A stretch of DNA of 52,299 bases from Clostridiaceae bacterium (GTDB taxonomy: Bacteria > Bacillota > Clostridia > Saccharofermentanales > Saccharofermentanaceae): positions 1 through 52,299 of the forward strand of contig DUPM01000159.1 in NCBI GenBank assembly GCA_012838315.1. The letters run 5' to 3'. The notes beneath the pieces are model-generated. The model was not told the DNA's origin. It saw only the letters and a program-made list of their open reading frames with translations, and made no database searches. Every line of letters begins with the position of its first letter. The first letter of the stretch is position 1. This document shows positions 16,822 to 26,133 of this stretch, piece after piece. The translations under genes and the position numbers were made by a program.

Positions 16822-17789
16822 TATTCTTCACCAAATACTTCCGATACGGTATAATTATGCGCGCACTCTTCAGAAAACATTCGCCGGCAAGACTCCGGTT
16901 GGATGCAAGATAGGCACAGAACGCCCTGTCCGCAAGCCACTGCAAGTACATCTTTATGCGCACAAATGATGGTTCCGGGCTTTGGATCTGCAGCAGTGTC
17001 TCGATAATCACATAATATTTTACTTTGATCAGATTCAACATAAGAGCAATGAATCTTGAGTGTTCTGCCCTTATATGTCGTATATGCTGCCGGCCAGATG
17101 CTGAAAGCACGAATTTGGTTGTGTATCTCCATCGCAGAACGCGACCAATCAATCCGACCTTGTTCTTTAGTAATCATCGGCGCATATGTCGCTTCAGAAT
17201 GTTCTTGAGGCGTGGCTATAATCTTACCACTAAGATACCCCGGCAACGTTTTTATCAAAAGCTCCGTACCTAAAGTTGATAACTCATCCATAAGTATTGC
17301 CGCGTTCATATCAAGCGTTATGGGTGTTTCGGCAACTGAAATAATATCTCCGGTGTCTATGCCATCATCCATATGCATAATGGTAACTCCGGTCTTATCA
17401 TCGCCATTATAGATGGCCCATTGAACCGGTGCCGCGCCTCTATATTTCGGAAGTAGCGATCCGTGAACATTGAGGCAGCCCTTATTCGGGATGTTTAGGA
17501 TGTTCTTGGGAAGAATCTTACCATATGCGGCGGAAATGATTAGGTCCGGGCTTAATGATTCAATCAATTCTTCAGCATCCTGTCCACGAATAGAAGCCGG
17601 CTGATACACCGGAATGCCAAGCTCCTTGGCGGACTGCTTGACGGCAGGCTCAACAAGTTGAAGTTTACGACCAGCCGGCTTGTCTGGTTGCGCAAAACAA
17701 GCAACCACATTGTAGCCGGCTCGACCTAACCCTTCTAAAACTCGGGCAGCATAAGCAGGTGTTCCCATGAATATTACGCGTGTATTCAA
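16821..17789 (-). CDS. fmt: Methionyl-tRNA formyltransferase, TTG start
   Basis: Formylates initiator Met-tRNA with 10-formyl-THF. The 322-residue protein has FMGTPAYAARVLEGL, HGSLLPKYRGAAPVQWAI (catalytic His and the SLLP formyl-THF loop) and DDGIDTGDI. A C-terminal OB-like tRNA-binding domain follows. The start is TTG at 17787-17789, overlapping the def stop as TTGA. The next Met (17768) would remove the first strand of the Rossmann fold. Coupled def-fmt is a classic arrangement. Confidence 0.95.
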   Translation of the reverse strand: MNTRVIFMGTPAYAARVLEGLGRAGYNVVACFAQPDKPAGRKLQLVEPAVKQSAKELGIPVYQPASIRGQDAEELIESLSPDLIISAAYGKILPKNILNIPNKGCLNVHGSLLPKYRGAAPVQWAIYNGDDKTGVTIMHMDDGIDTGDIISVAETPITLDMNAAILMDELSTLGTELLIKTLPGYLSGKIIATPQEHSEATYAPMITKEQGRIDWSRSAMEIHNQIRAFSIWPAAYTTYKGRTLKIHCSYVESDQSKILCDYRDTAADPKPGTIICAHKDVLAVACGQGVLCLSCIQPESCRRMFSEECAHNYTVSEVFGEE

Positions 17790-18250
17790 GTTGTCTCTTC
17801 GACCTCCACTAATTTATCAACAAAGAGAACGCCATCTAAATGGTCATACTCGTGGCATATACAAATAGCCAACAACCCTTCTGCCTCAAGTTCAAAACTC
17901 TCGCCTTTGCGATTTTGTGCCTTGACTTTGAGCTTCTCCGGACGTTCGACCGTCCCCCCGCGCTCCGGAACAGACAAGCAACCCTCAGAGCTCAAAACGA
18001 TTCCCTCTGTGCTGATAATTTCCGGATTCACAAACTCTAGGAGTCCGTGATCATCACCGACATCTACGACAAAAACACGCCTCAAGATACCCACCTGAGG
18101 AGCCGCTAAACCGATGCCGCGATTTTCAAAGGTCATCGTCTCAACCATATCATCAATCAACTCAGAGAGGCGATCATCAAAAATCGTCACTTCTCTGGCT
18201 TTTTTTCTTAAAACATCATCACCGATGATACATATATTTCTCATAGCCAT
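17786..18250 (-). CDS. def: Peptide deformylase
   Basis: Removes the formyl group from nascent proteins. The 154-residue enzyme has all three family motifs: GIGLAAPQVG, EGCLSVPE (metal-binding Cys) and HEYDHLDGVLF (HExxH form, with Tyr in place of the common Ile/Leu). The ATG at 18250 has AAGAGGT upstream; a second Met two codons later is also possible. It is followed immediately by fmt. Confidence 0.96.
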   Translation of the reverse strand: MAMRNICIIGDDVLRKKAREVTIFDDRLSELIDDMVETMTFENRGIGLAAPQVGILRRVFVVDVGDDHGLLEFVNPEIISTEGIVLSSEGCLSVPERGGTVERPEKLKVKAQNRKGESFELEAEGLLAICICHEYDHLDGVLFVDKLVEVEETT

Positions 18251-18278
18251 ACAAATTACCTCTTTCTACGCATTCATT

Positions 18279-20615
18279 TTACCATATGGGGTCAATATCC
18301 ATCGCGATATTTAGACCTGTATCCGAATAATTCTCGGATAGTGCTCGAAAAATGCGCGCCAACGTGCTTTTGTTTTTGGCTTTGATGTTTAAGAAAAAAC
18401 GATAACGATCTCTCACACGATAAATCGGTGCCGGACCGGGTCCAAACACATCGACACTAATGTTATCTTGATGTGCCTCAACCAGTCTTTCAACAAATGC
18501 CTTGACTTCCTTTGCTTGCGAAAAACCTTGTTCTTCATTTTCAGAAGAAATGACCATCGTCCCCATCGCCAAAAACGGCGGATAGTGCATGCGCCTTCTA
18601 AATTCGATCTCATTTTTAAAAAATGCATCGTAATTCTGGGAAGCAGCACAAACGATCAAATCATCGTCTGGTTGGTAAGTCTGAATGTATACTCGTCCTG
18701 CAGCTTCACCGCGCCCGGCTCGCCCTGATGATTGTGTAATCAACTGAAACGCTCGTTCTCCGGCCTTAAAATCCGAAGCGCGAATCAGCATATCCGCACT
18801 GATAATGCCAACAACCGTGACATCAGGAAAATCATGCCCCTTCGCAATCATCTGGGTACCGATTAAGATGCTCGCCTCATGCTTGCGAAAAGCCTCAAGC
18901 AATGTGGCATGTGCGTCCTTTACCGCGGTAGTATCCTGATCCATCCTCAGGACTTTCTCTCCGGGAAAAGCCTTTGCGACCGCTTCCTCAAGTTGTTGCG
19001 TACCTAACCCCATTTTTGCTTGCATAGGACTCTGGCATTGCGGGCATAGTTCCGGAATCTTCATCGTGCGCATACAATAGTGGCATATGAGAACAGGTCT
19101 ACGACCTTTTGGCGAATGCACAGTCATTGAAACCGAACAATGTGGACACATAATGCTTTCTCCACAAGAGCGACACAGGATGAAGCTGGAATATCCTCGT
19201 TTATTCAAAAACAACATCACCTGTCGACCGTGTGATAATTCCTCACGCATCGCAGCCATCAATGCCTCAGAGATAACAGATCTATTCCCCCGCTTTAGCT
19301 CCTGACGCATATCCACGATAGTAACCTTCGGCAGATGTGCCTGATTCACGCGGTCCTTGAGACGCAAAAGCTTCGTAAAACCCATTTGGGCCGAATAGTA
19401 TGTCTCAACGGCCGGTGTCGCTGATCCCAAAACCAGTTTGGCACAAAGTAGTTTGGCTCGCATTCGGGCCACATCGCGTGCGTGATATCTAGGGTGCGTC
19501 TCGGATTTGTAAGATGTATCGTGCTCTTCATCAACAATAATCAACTGCAAATCTTTCATGGGTGCAAAAACAGCAGAGCGCGCTCCGATAACGATTCGCG
19601 TTTTGCCTTTTCGAATGCTGTCCCATTGTTCGAACCTTTGTTTGGGCGTCAATCGGCTATGAATCACTGCGGGAACTTCTTGAAAACGCGCCGACACCCA
19701 ACGAATCATTTGCGGAGTTAACGCAATTTCCGGAACCAAAAACAAGACGCTGCCGCCTCTTCTAAGAATTTCTGCAGCGCATTGCAAATAGACCTCAGTC
19801 TTGCCACTTCCGGTCACACCGTAGAGAAGAAATTCGGAATATTTATCATTTGCTTCCCGCAATTCATTGGATTCATCCCATATATCTTTGAGATTAACAT
19901 CACAATCGATTTGATCGACATCTATCCCGAGTATTTGCGCGATCGCTTCTGCTTGTTCCTCTGCGGGAACGTGAGCCGCCTCTTCGCCATCGATAGAATC
20001 CTTCTCGGATTCATTATTCTCTTCTTTTGGAGAATCATCTACCAATTGCGTTAAAACACTTTTATCACGGATAATCTCAATCAGTCCGCGGTCGCGAAGT
20101 GAGTGTATTGGTGATACGGAAACCGATAAAGCACTCATAATCTCGGATACCGGGGAACGCTTACACTCCAGAAGTAATTCTAAAACGCGAATCTGCGGCA
20201 GACTGGATAAATCTCCTTCATTTAAGACTTCAATTGCCTTCTGCTCATCTATCAACACTGCCGTATTTCTGGTTGGATTTTTCTTGTCCGAAACATAAGC
20301 GGGCACCATCAGTCGGATGACATCACCATATGTACATGCATATCGTGTGCGAACCGCCTCGAGTAATGTCACTTGATCCGGCGCAAGCACCGGAATCGGA
20401 TCCATAATATCTATAATTGACTTGAGATCGTCGCCAAAAACACTTTGCTCGGATAGATTAACAACAAGGGCAACCACACTGCGATTGGATCTACCGAAAG
20501 GCACATGAATATACTGTCCGACTTGAATCAACGACAGCATTTCGTCCGGGACTATATAATCAAATATTCGATCTATTGCAGGCACGGCTTCGCGCAAAAC
20601 GACCGATGCAATCAT
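18279..20615 (-). CDS. priA: Primosomal replication restart helicase PriA
   Basis: 3'-5' helicase that reloads the replisome at stalled forks. In the 778-residue form, an N-terminal DNA-binding domain begins MIASVVLREAVPAIDR. Walker A is GVTGSGKT (266-273), with IVDEEHD in motif II, and a zinc module has paired CxxC motifs (CRSCGESIMCPHC, CHYC, CPQC). IGTQMIAKGHDFPDV and QSSGRAGRGE are also present. An acidic stretch (about 191-260) separates the winged-helix region from Walker A and looks longer than usual. The frame is open to 20702 but that part overlaps the end of polC; the ATG at 20615 has AAGGGGGA upstream. Confidence 0.95.
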   Translation of the reverse strand: MIASVVLREAVPAIDRIFDYIVPDEMLSLIQVGQYIHVPFGRSNRSVVALVVNLSEQSVFGDDLKSIIDIMDPIPVLAPDQVTLLEAVRTRYACTYGDVIRLMVPAYVSDKKNPTRNTAVLIDEQKAIEVLNEGDLSSLPQIRVLELLLECKRSPVSEIMSALSVSVSPIHSLRDRGLIEIIRDKSVLTQLVDDSPKEENNESEKDSIDGEEAAHVPAEEQAEAIAQILGIDVDQIDCDVNLKDIWDESNELREANDKYSEFLLYGVTGSGKTEVYLQCAAEILRRGGSVLFLVPEIALTPQMIRWVSARFQEVPAVIHSRLTPKQRFEQWDSIRKGKTRIVIGARSAVFAPMKDLQLIIVDEEHDTSYKSETHPRYHARDVARMRAKLLCAKLVLGSATPAVETYYSAQMGFTKLLRLKDRVNQAHLPKVTIVDMRQELKRGNRSVISEALMAAMREELSHGRQVMLFLNKRGYSSFILCRSCGESIMCPHCSVSMTVHSPKGRRPVLICHYCMRTMKIPELCPQCQSPMQAKMGLGTQQLEEAVAKAFPGEKVLRMDQDTTAVKDAHATLLEAFRKHEASILIGTQMIAKGHDFPDVTVVGIISADMLIRASDFKAGERAFQLITQSSGRAGRGEAAGRVYIQTYQPDDDLIVCAASQNYDAFFKNEIEFRRRMHYPPFLAMGTMVISSENEEQGFSQAKEVKAFVERLVEAHQDNISVDVFGPGPAPIYRVRDRYRFFLNIKAKNKSTLARIFRALSENYSDTGLNIAMDIDPIW

Positions 20616-20643
20616 ATGGGGTTCCCCCTTAAGCAGTATTGTA

Positions 20644-23600
20644 TCAGAATAGCGAAAAGAGGTCGATTTGCTCAGACTCCGGCAAGTGATCAATAATGCC
20701 AAAGGTCGCGATCTTGTCTATAGTTGACGGCCCGATGCCGCTACGCTTAGACAAATCATCTCGCGTCTTAAACGGTTTTTCATCTCTCGCCCTTACAATC
20801 GACTCCGCCATAGCGGTACTGACAGACGGGATGGTATTGAGCGGTGGTAAAATCTTGCCGTGTTGAGTTTTAAGGAAACGATGCGAATGCGATTTTTCAA
20901 TGCTGATTGGGTCAAACGTAATACCGCGGCGATACATCTCCTCGACAAGCTCTAAGAGATAGTATTGCGCCTGCTCTTTTTGCTTGCGCTTTGAAAACCC
21001 GTCGTAGAGCTCTTTTCGCTGCTTGATGATATTATCCAGTGATGACAACATCATCTCACCGTCGAATTCATCAGCTCGAATAGAAAAGAACGCACAATAA
21101 TATTCTTCGGGATAATAGACCTTAAACCAAGCAATTCTCAGAGAGGAAATCGCATATGCCGCAGCGTGCGCTTTGGGGAACATGTACTTGATTTTTTTAC
21201 ATGACTCTATGTACCAATCCGGTACATTACTATCGCGCATCGCTTTTTCCTGTTCAGGAAGTAATCCTCTGCCCTTACGAACCCGCTCCATAATATCAAA
21301 TGCAGCTTTATTCTCGAGTCCGCAATTGATTAGGTAAGTCATGATGCTGTCACGACAACCGATGACATTTTTGAGCGTACACGTCTGATTTCGAATCAGT
21401 TCTTGTGCGTTACCTTTCCATACATCTGTACCATGTGACAAACCCATCAACTGCACCAATTCATAGAAAGTCGAAGGTTTGGTCTCGGATATCATATCTC
21501 GAGCCATAAATGTACCCATCTCGGAAAGTCCAAGCGTACCGGAATCCGCGTCTGAAGATCCGGGTGATATACCGAGGGACTCCGTCGACGTAAACAGCGC
21601 CATGACTTTGGGGTCCGGAATCGGAATTGTTCGCACATCAATACCGGTTAAATCACTTAACATCCGCAAGACGGTCGGATCATAGTGACCAAGAATATCA
21701 AGCTTCAAGATGGTGTCATGCATGGCCTTAAAGTCAAAATGTGTGGTAACCATATTGCCCTGGCTCTTGTTCGCAGGATACTGTATGGGCGTAAATTCAT
21801 AGACATCCATTTCTTTGGGAACAACCACAATACCACCGGGATGTTGTCCGGTAGTCCTTTTCACGCCAATTAAGCCCATTGATCGCCTGCGAAGCTCTGC
21901 ACGATTAACTGTCTGATTCATTTGTTCGGTGGCTTTAAGGACGGTGCCAATGGCGTTTTTCTCAGCATAACAACCGATTGTCCCCGCTCGAAAAGTATGA
22001 CTGGTTCCGAACAACTCTTCGACATATTTATGTGCTCTGGATTGATACTCACTTGAAAAATTCAAGTCAATATCAGGTTGCTTGTCGCCGAAAAAGCCCA
22101 GAAATGTCTCAAAAGGAATCTCTTGCCCTTCTCGAGTCATCTCGGCACCGCAATGTGGGCATGATTTTTCGGGCAAATCATATCCGGATCCGTATTCTCC
22201 GCTTAAATCAAATTCCGAAAAGCAACATTGATTGCACAAATAGTGCGGCGGTAAAGGATTGACTTCCGATATGCCGCAAAGTGTCGCGACCAAACTTGAG
22301 CCGACTGAACCACGAGATCCGACAATATAACCGTCTTCATTTGATTTTTTGACAAGCATATAAGCGATATAATACATAATCGCAAAACCGTTGCCGATGA
22401 TGGAATCAAGTTCTTTGTTGACACGTGCTTCCACGATTTCGGAAATTTTCCCATCGAATTCATACCATTCCTTTGCCTTATCCCATGTAATACGTCGGAT
22501 ATCATCTGCCGCACTAGTGATAATGGGCGGATACGTGCCGTTCGGGAAAGGAATAATATCTGAAGAAGTGCGCTTCGCTATCGCGCAGGGCTGTGTGATT
22601 ACCACTTCGCGCGCCTTTTCATCTCCGAGATACGAAAATTCGTTTAACATCTCGTCAGTCGTTCTAAAATAGAGGTCGCTTTGCTGCTGAGCATCCTTAT
22701 ACTGCATCTCCATAAGGATGTATTTGCGATACTCCCCCTCTTCTTTTTCGAGAAAGTGAGCATCCGTCGTAGCGCAAACAGGAATATGCAACGTATCACC
22801 CAGAGCCACTATGATGCGATTGAGCTCTCTTAACTCATCAATCGTATTGATTCCACTTTCCGGATCCCGTAAATAAAATTCGTTGTTACAAGCCGGTTGA
22901 ATTTCAAGATAATCGTAAAGATTGAGTTTTCTCAAAAAGGCCGGATCCCGCGATAAAAGCTGCACAGTTGTTTTTGAGTTTTTCGCGGAGTCCAGAAAAC
23001 ACTTGAGCACGTCCACGAACACTTCACCCGCCTCACAAGCGCTCCCGATAATTAATCCATCGCGATAGAATTCTAGTAGCGATTTGGGAATACGCGGTCG
23101 ATTCCCATAAAATCGAAGATGCGACTCTGACACCAAGCGATAAAGATGATATAACCCCAATTCATTCTCAACCAAAAAGATAATGTGATACGTGCGATGC
23201 TTTCTCATCTTCATTTCTGATTCCGGTACCTTTCCGACGCGATCATTAAGATCTTTGGCGGTATGGACACAAAAATGCTTAAGCAAAGCCGCAAAATACT
23301 GACCAACAGATCGAGCTTTTGTGTCAGTACTCGTCACCCCATCCTCTTCGACAAGAGACATCTGCAACGGGCGATAGTCAAAATCTAGACGCGGCAAATC
23401 TAACAATCGCTTGGCATCGGCCGCAGGCATGTTAAATTTGACTCGATACTCTTGATGCGCTTCTATATCAACATCGTAACCTTCTTCACGAAGTATTTTC
23501 AGAACATCAAAAACATCGTCGGCCACTAAGACATCATGCCCGATGTACGCTGATAGCTCACCTAATCGCTGACGAAGCATTTGACCAAACGCTAACGCGC

Positions 23601-24987
23601 TCTTGGAATTCTCCTCCGTATCACATGCGACAATCTCATGAGACAAAAAGGAACTTGTATCTATCTGGAAAGTTGACTCGGGCAAAAAGTCACCAAGCTC
23701 AGACAAAAGGTAACGATGTGCCGTAATTTTGATGGGTCGTAATCGACCGAAAACGTCAGCTTTTTCAATATCAATCGCAACAAAACGCTCGAGGAGTGGG
23801 TCAGACGGGTCCGCGTTATAAATGGCGCAATCACCGTCATCCAAGAGATAGCCTTCCATACCGTAAATCATTTGAAAATTCTCAGAACCGACCTTCTTTC
23901 GAATCTTTCGAACTGTTTCAGCCGCTTCCGGAAAGGCCTGAACTACACCATGATCCGTAATTGCACAGGCCGGATGGCCCATCTCAGCCGCGGTTTCAAG
24001 TAATTCCGAAATATTGATGACCGCATCTTTATCACTCATTTTGGTGTGAACATGTAGTTCGACACGTTTCTCTTCGGAAAGGTCTTTTCGTTTTGGTGGG
24101 GCATCAATTTGCATCACCCCTTCGATTGATGCCGATAAATCACGAGAATATTTCGAATCAAAATACACATTTGCCTGAACTCTCGCATAGGCACCCTTTT
24201 TAAATGTTGACGTCGCAATATCTGCGTCCTGCGGGTTTAAAAATGCGATGCAGGGAATGCTACCCGTATCGTCGGTTGCAAAGAACTGCGCACAGACCTT
24301 GTGCCCCGACCTCGTGAGCTTGAAATCATCAATTTCAAACTTGCCCTCGAATCGAACCGTTCCGGACATACTGTCCAAGGAACCTATTTTTACAAGTGGA
24401 ACGCTATCAGACATTCTACCCCAGAGAACAGCTTGATCTTTCTTTTTCGGAACGAATTTTGGCGTATTTTCTGTCTTCTGTAGGCTGGCTTTGTATTCCC
24501 ATGAGTCCTTGTCCTGAGTGGCGCTCGAATCGACGTCCTTTTTTCGTTTTTTGGCAGAAGGTCCGGTATTTTCTGATTCCGGATTACTTTTTGTTGAAGC
24601 TTCGAATTGTTTTTGCGCTGCCAGAATTGCCTGTGTTTCTTGTTTTAATCGTTCTTCGTAAGCAATGAGAACGCGCCTCCCAGAGGACTCATCCGACGGA
24701 GTCAGGCCATTGCTCGATTTTTCCAATGTTATATTTTGCAAGCGTTGATACGTAAATGGGCAGACTAAACGTACGCCGTCTACACGAAAGTGTTTTCGAA
24801 GAGCCGCTTCAACCGATTTAACTTGTAACTCGGATACATTTTGATCCATATCCAACAATACGATTTCAAGTCGGTTTGTATCGTCACTCAAACGAAGACG
24901 GTGCACCAACGCATTCAGCTCCGAAGCCGCACTAATTACTCGATCGTCATCAATAAACGACCGAACCAGCTCATCCAAAAAGACCAT
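20644..24987 (-). CDS. polC: DNA polymerase III alpha subunit, PolC type, with altered exonuclease domain
   Basis: Replicative polymerase of low-GC Gram-positives, 1447 residues. The order is an N-terminal domain, a charged linker (about 125-185), OB fold (about 190-295), PHP first half with ELHVHTKMSD (310-319) and ITDHG (343-347), an exonuclease insert (about 400-575), PHP second half (TTDAHF, 740-745), and the palm with PDIDLNF (971-977) and KLDILGH. The protein ends in a clamp-binding-like QIDLFSLF. The zinc pair CNQC...CPHC is present. The exonuclease insert is unusual: Exo I keeps DIE (406-408) but lacks the usual TTG, and the HxxxxD motif of Exo III has no His. It starts 7 bases after ispG. 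Confidence 0.96.
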   Translation of the reverse strand: MVFLDELVRSFIDDDRVISAASELNALVHRLRLSDDTNRLEIVLLDMDQNVSELQVKSVEAALRKHFRVDGVRLVCPFTYQRLQNITLEKSSNGLTPSDESSGRRVLIAYEERLKQETQAILAAQKQFEASTKSNPESENTGPSAKKRKKDVDSSATQDKDSWEYKASLQKTENTPKFVPKKKDQAVLWGRMSDSVPLVKIGSLDSMSGTVRFEGKFEIDDFKLTRSGHKVCAQFFATDDTGSIPCIAFLNPQDADIATSTFKKGAYARVQANVYFDSKYSRDLSASIEGVMQIDAPPKRKDLSEEKRVELHVHTKMSDKDAVINISELLETAAEMGHPACAITDHGVVQAFPEAAETVRKIRKKVGSENFQMIYGMEGYLLDDGDCAIYNADPSDPLLERFVAIDIEKADVFGRLRPIKITAHRYLLSELGDFLPESTFQIDTSSFLSHEIVACDTEENSKSALAFGQMLRQRLGELSAYIGHDVLVADDVFDVLKILREEGYDVDIEAHQEYRVKFNMPAADAKRLLDLPRLDFDYRPLQMSLVEEDGVTSTDTKARSVGQYFAALLKHFCVHTAKDLNDRVGKVPESEMKMRKHRTYHIIFLVENELGLYHLYRLVSESHLRFYGNRPRIPKSLLEFYRDGLIIGSACEAGEVFVDVLKCFLDSAKNSKTTVQLLSRDPAFLRKLNLYDYLEIQPACNNEFYLRDPESGINTIDELRELNRIIVALGDTLHIPVCATTDAHFLEKEEGEYRKYILMEMQYKDAQQQSDLYFRTTDEMLNEFSYLGDEKAREVVITQPCAIAKRTSSDIIPFPNGTYPPIITSAADDIRRITWDKAKEWYEFDGKISEIVEARVNKELDSIIGNGFAIMYYIAYMLVKKSNEDGYIVGSRGSVGSSLVATLCGISEVNPLPPHYLCNQCCFSEFDLSGEYGSGYDLPEKSCPHCGAEMTREGQEIPFETFLGFFGDKQPDIDLNFSSEYQSRAHKYVEELFGTSHTFRAGTIGCYAEKNAIGTVLKATEQMNQTVNRAELRRRSMGLIGVKRTTGQHPGGIVVVPKEMDVYEFTPIQYPANKSQGNMVTTHFDFKAMHDTILKLDILGHYDPTVLRMLSDLTGIDVRTIPIPDPKVMALFTSTESLGISPGSSDADSGTLGLSEMGTFMARDMISETKPSTFYELVQLMGLSHGTDVWKGNAQELIRNQTCTLKNVIGCRDSIMTYLINCGLENKAAFDIMERVRKGRGLLPEQEKAMRDSNVPDWYIESCKKIKYMFPKAHAAAYAISSLRIAWFKVYYPEEYYCAFFSIRADEFDGEMMLSSLDNIIKQRKELYDGFSKRKQKEQAQYYLLELVEEMYRRGITFDPISIEKSHSHRFLKTQHGKILPPLNTIPSVSTAMAESIVRARDEKPFKTRDDLSKRSGIGPSTIDKIATFGIIDHLPESEQIDLFSLF

Positions 24988-24994
24988 TTTTGTA

Positions 24995-26071
24995 TCATTT
25001 CCCCCTGTAAAGCGAATCTTTTCCGCAAATATGAATCTCCGTCATCAGCTCTTCAATCACGTTTTCCTTTGAGAGTTTTCGAACCGGTTTCCCTTTTTTA
25101 AATAAAAGAAATTCGCCATCACCGCCTGCGATACCAATATCTGCTTCTCTGGCTTCACCGGGGCCATTAACGGCACATCCCATGACTGCAACTTTTATGT
25201 TGTAAGGCAAACCTTTAATTCTGCTTTCTATCTCATTGGCAACTTCTATAAGAGGGACCGCAGTACGTCCACAAGTCGGACAAGAAATCAGTGTGATACC
25301 TCTTTGACGAAGGCCAAGAGACTTCAGTATAGAATATGCCGCATGAACTTCTTCCACCGGGTCACCGGTCAGCGAGACTCGTATCGTGTCGCCAATGCCC
25401 TCCGCTAATAATGTTCCGATGCCAACGGCCGAGCGAATCACGCCTTCCTTTACTGTGCCGGCCTCGGTCACGCCGAGATGCAATGGATAATCCACTTGTT
25501 GAGAAAGCAATCGATAGCTCTCAATCATTAGTTTTGGATCAGAGGACTTGATACTGACAATGATGTCTGAAAAGTCCTCTCTTTCCAACAATTGAATCGC
25601 ATTCATCGCACTATATACCATAGACTGAGCATTTACGCCACCGAAGCGATCCACCACCGCAGTGGCAATTGAGCCTGAGTTCACGCCAACACGAATCGGA
25701 ATACCTCTGTTTTTTGCGGCGGCAGCCACCTTTGCAACTGCCGATTCATCCTTCATATTACCGGGATTAATACGAATCTTCGCCGCACCATTTTCTATGG
25801 CAGCAAGAGCAAGACGATAGTCAAAATGAATATCTGCAACAACCGGAATTGGGGAAGCAATGACGATTGATTTGAGCGCGAGCGCCGCGTCCATATTCGG
25901 GACTGCGACACGCGTCAATTCACAGCCTGCTTCATGCAAAGCGCATATCTGCCTGAGCGTAGCCTCGACATCAAGCGTATTCGTGCAATTCATTGACTGA
26001 ACAACGACTGGCATGCCGTTGCCAATGCGAAGAGACCCCACTTTTATTTCTCTTGTCATTTTTCGATTCAT
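24995..26071 (-). CDS. ispG: 4-hydroxy-3-methylbut-2-en-1-yl diphosphate synthase
   Basis: 4Fe-4S enzyme of the MEP isoprenoid pathway that makes HMBPP for IspH. The 358 residues include a TIM barrel with VVVQSMNCTNT, VADIHFDYRLAL and RINPGN. The C-terminal cluster domain has SCPTCGRT and MGCAVNGPGEAREADIGIAGG. I use the ATG at 26071, with GAGGTGG just upstream. Reading further to a TTG at 26128 is possible but adds nothing family-like. It lies with rseP and dxr in the standard Firmicutes order. Confidence 0.95.
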   Translation of the reverse strand: MNRKMTREIKVGSLRIGNGMPVVVQSMNCTNTLDVEATLRQICALHEAGCELTRVAVPNMDAALALKSIVIASPIPVVADIHFDYRLALAAIENGAAKIRINPGNMKDESAVAKVAAAAKNRGIPIRVGVNSGSIATAVVDRFGGVNAQSMVYSAMNAIQLLEREDFSDIIVSIKSSDPKLMIESYRLLSQQVDYPLHLGVTEAGTVKEGVIRSAVGIGTLLAEGIGDTIRVSLTGDPVEEVHAAYSILKSLGLRQRGITLISCPTCGRTAVPLIEVANEIESRIKGLPYNIKVAVMGCAVNGPGEAREADIGIAGGDGEFLLFKKGKPVRKLSKENVIEELMTEIHICGKDSLYRGK

Positions 26072-26133
26072 ATCCACCTCATCTTCTACCATTTGATGCA
26101 ATTTTGTGATTAATGAGTCGTGCACCAAACACT

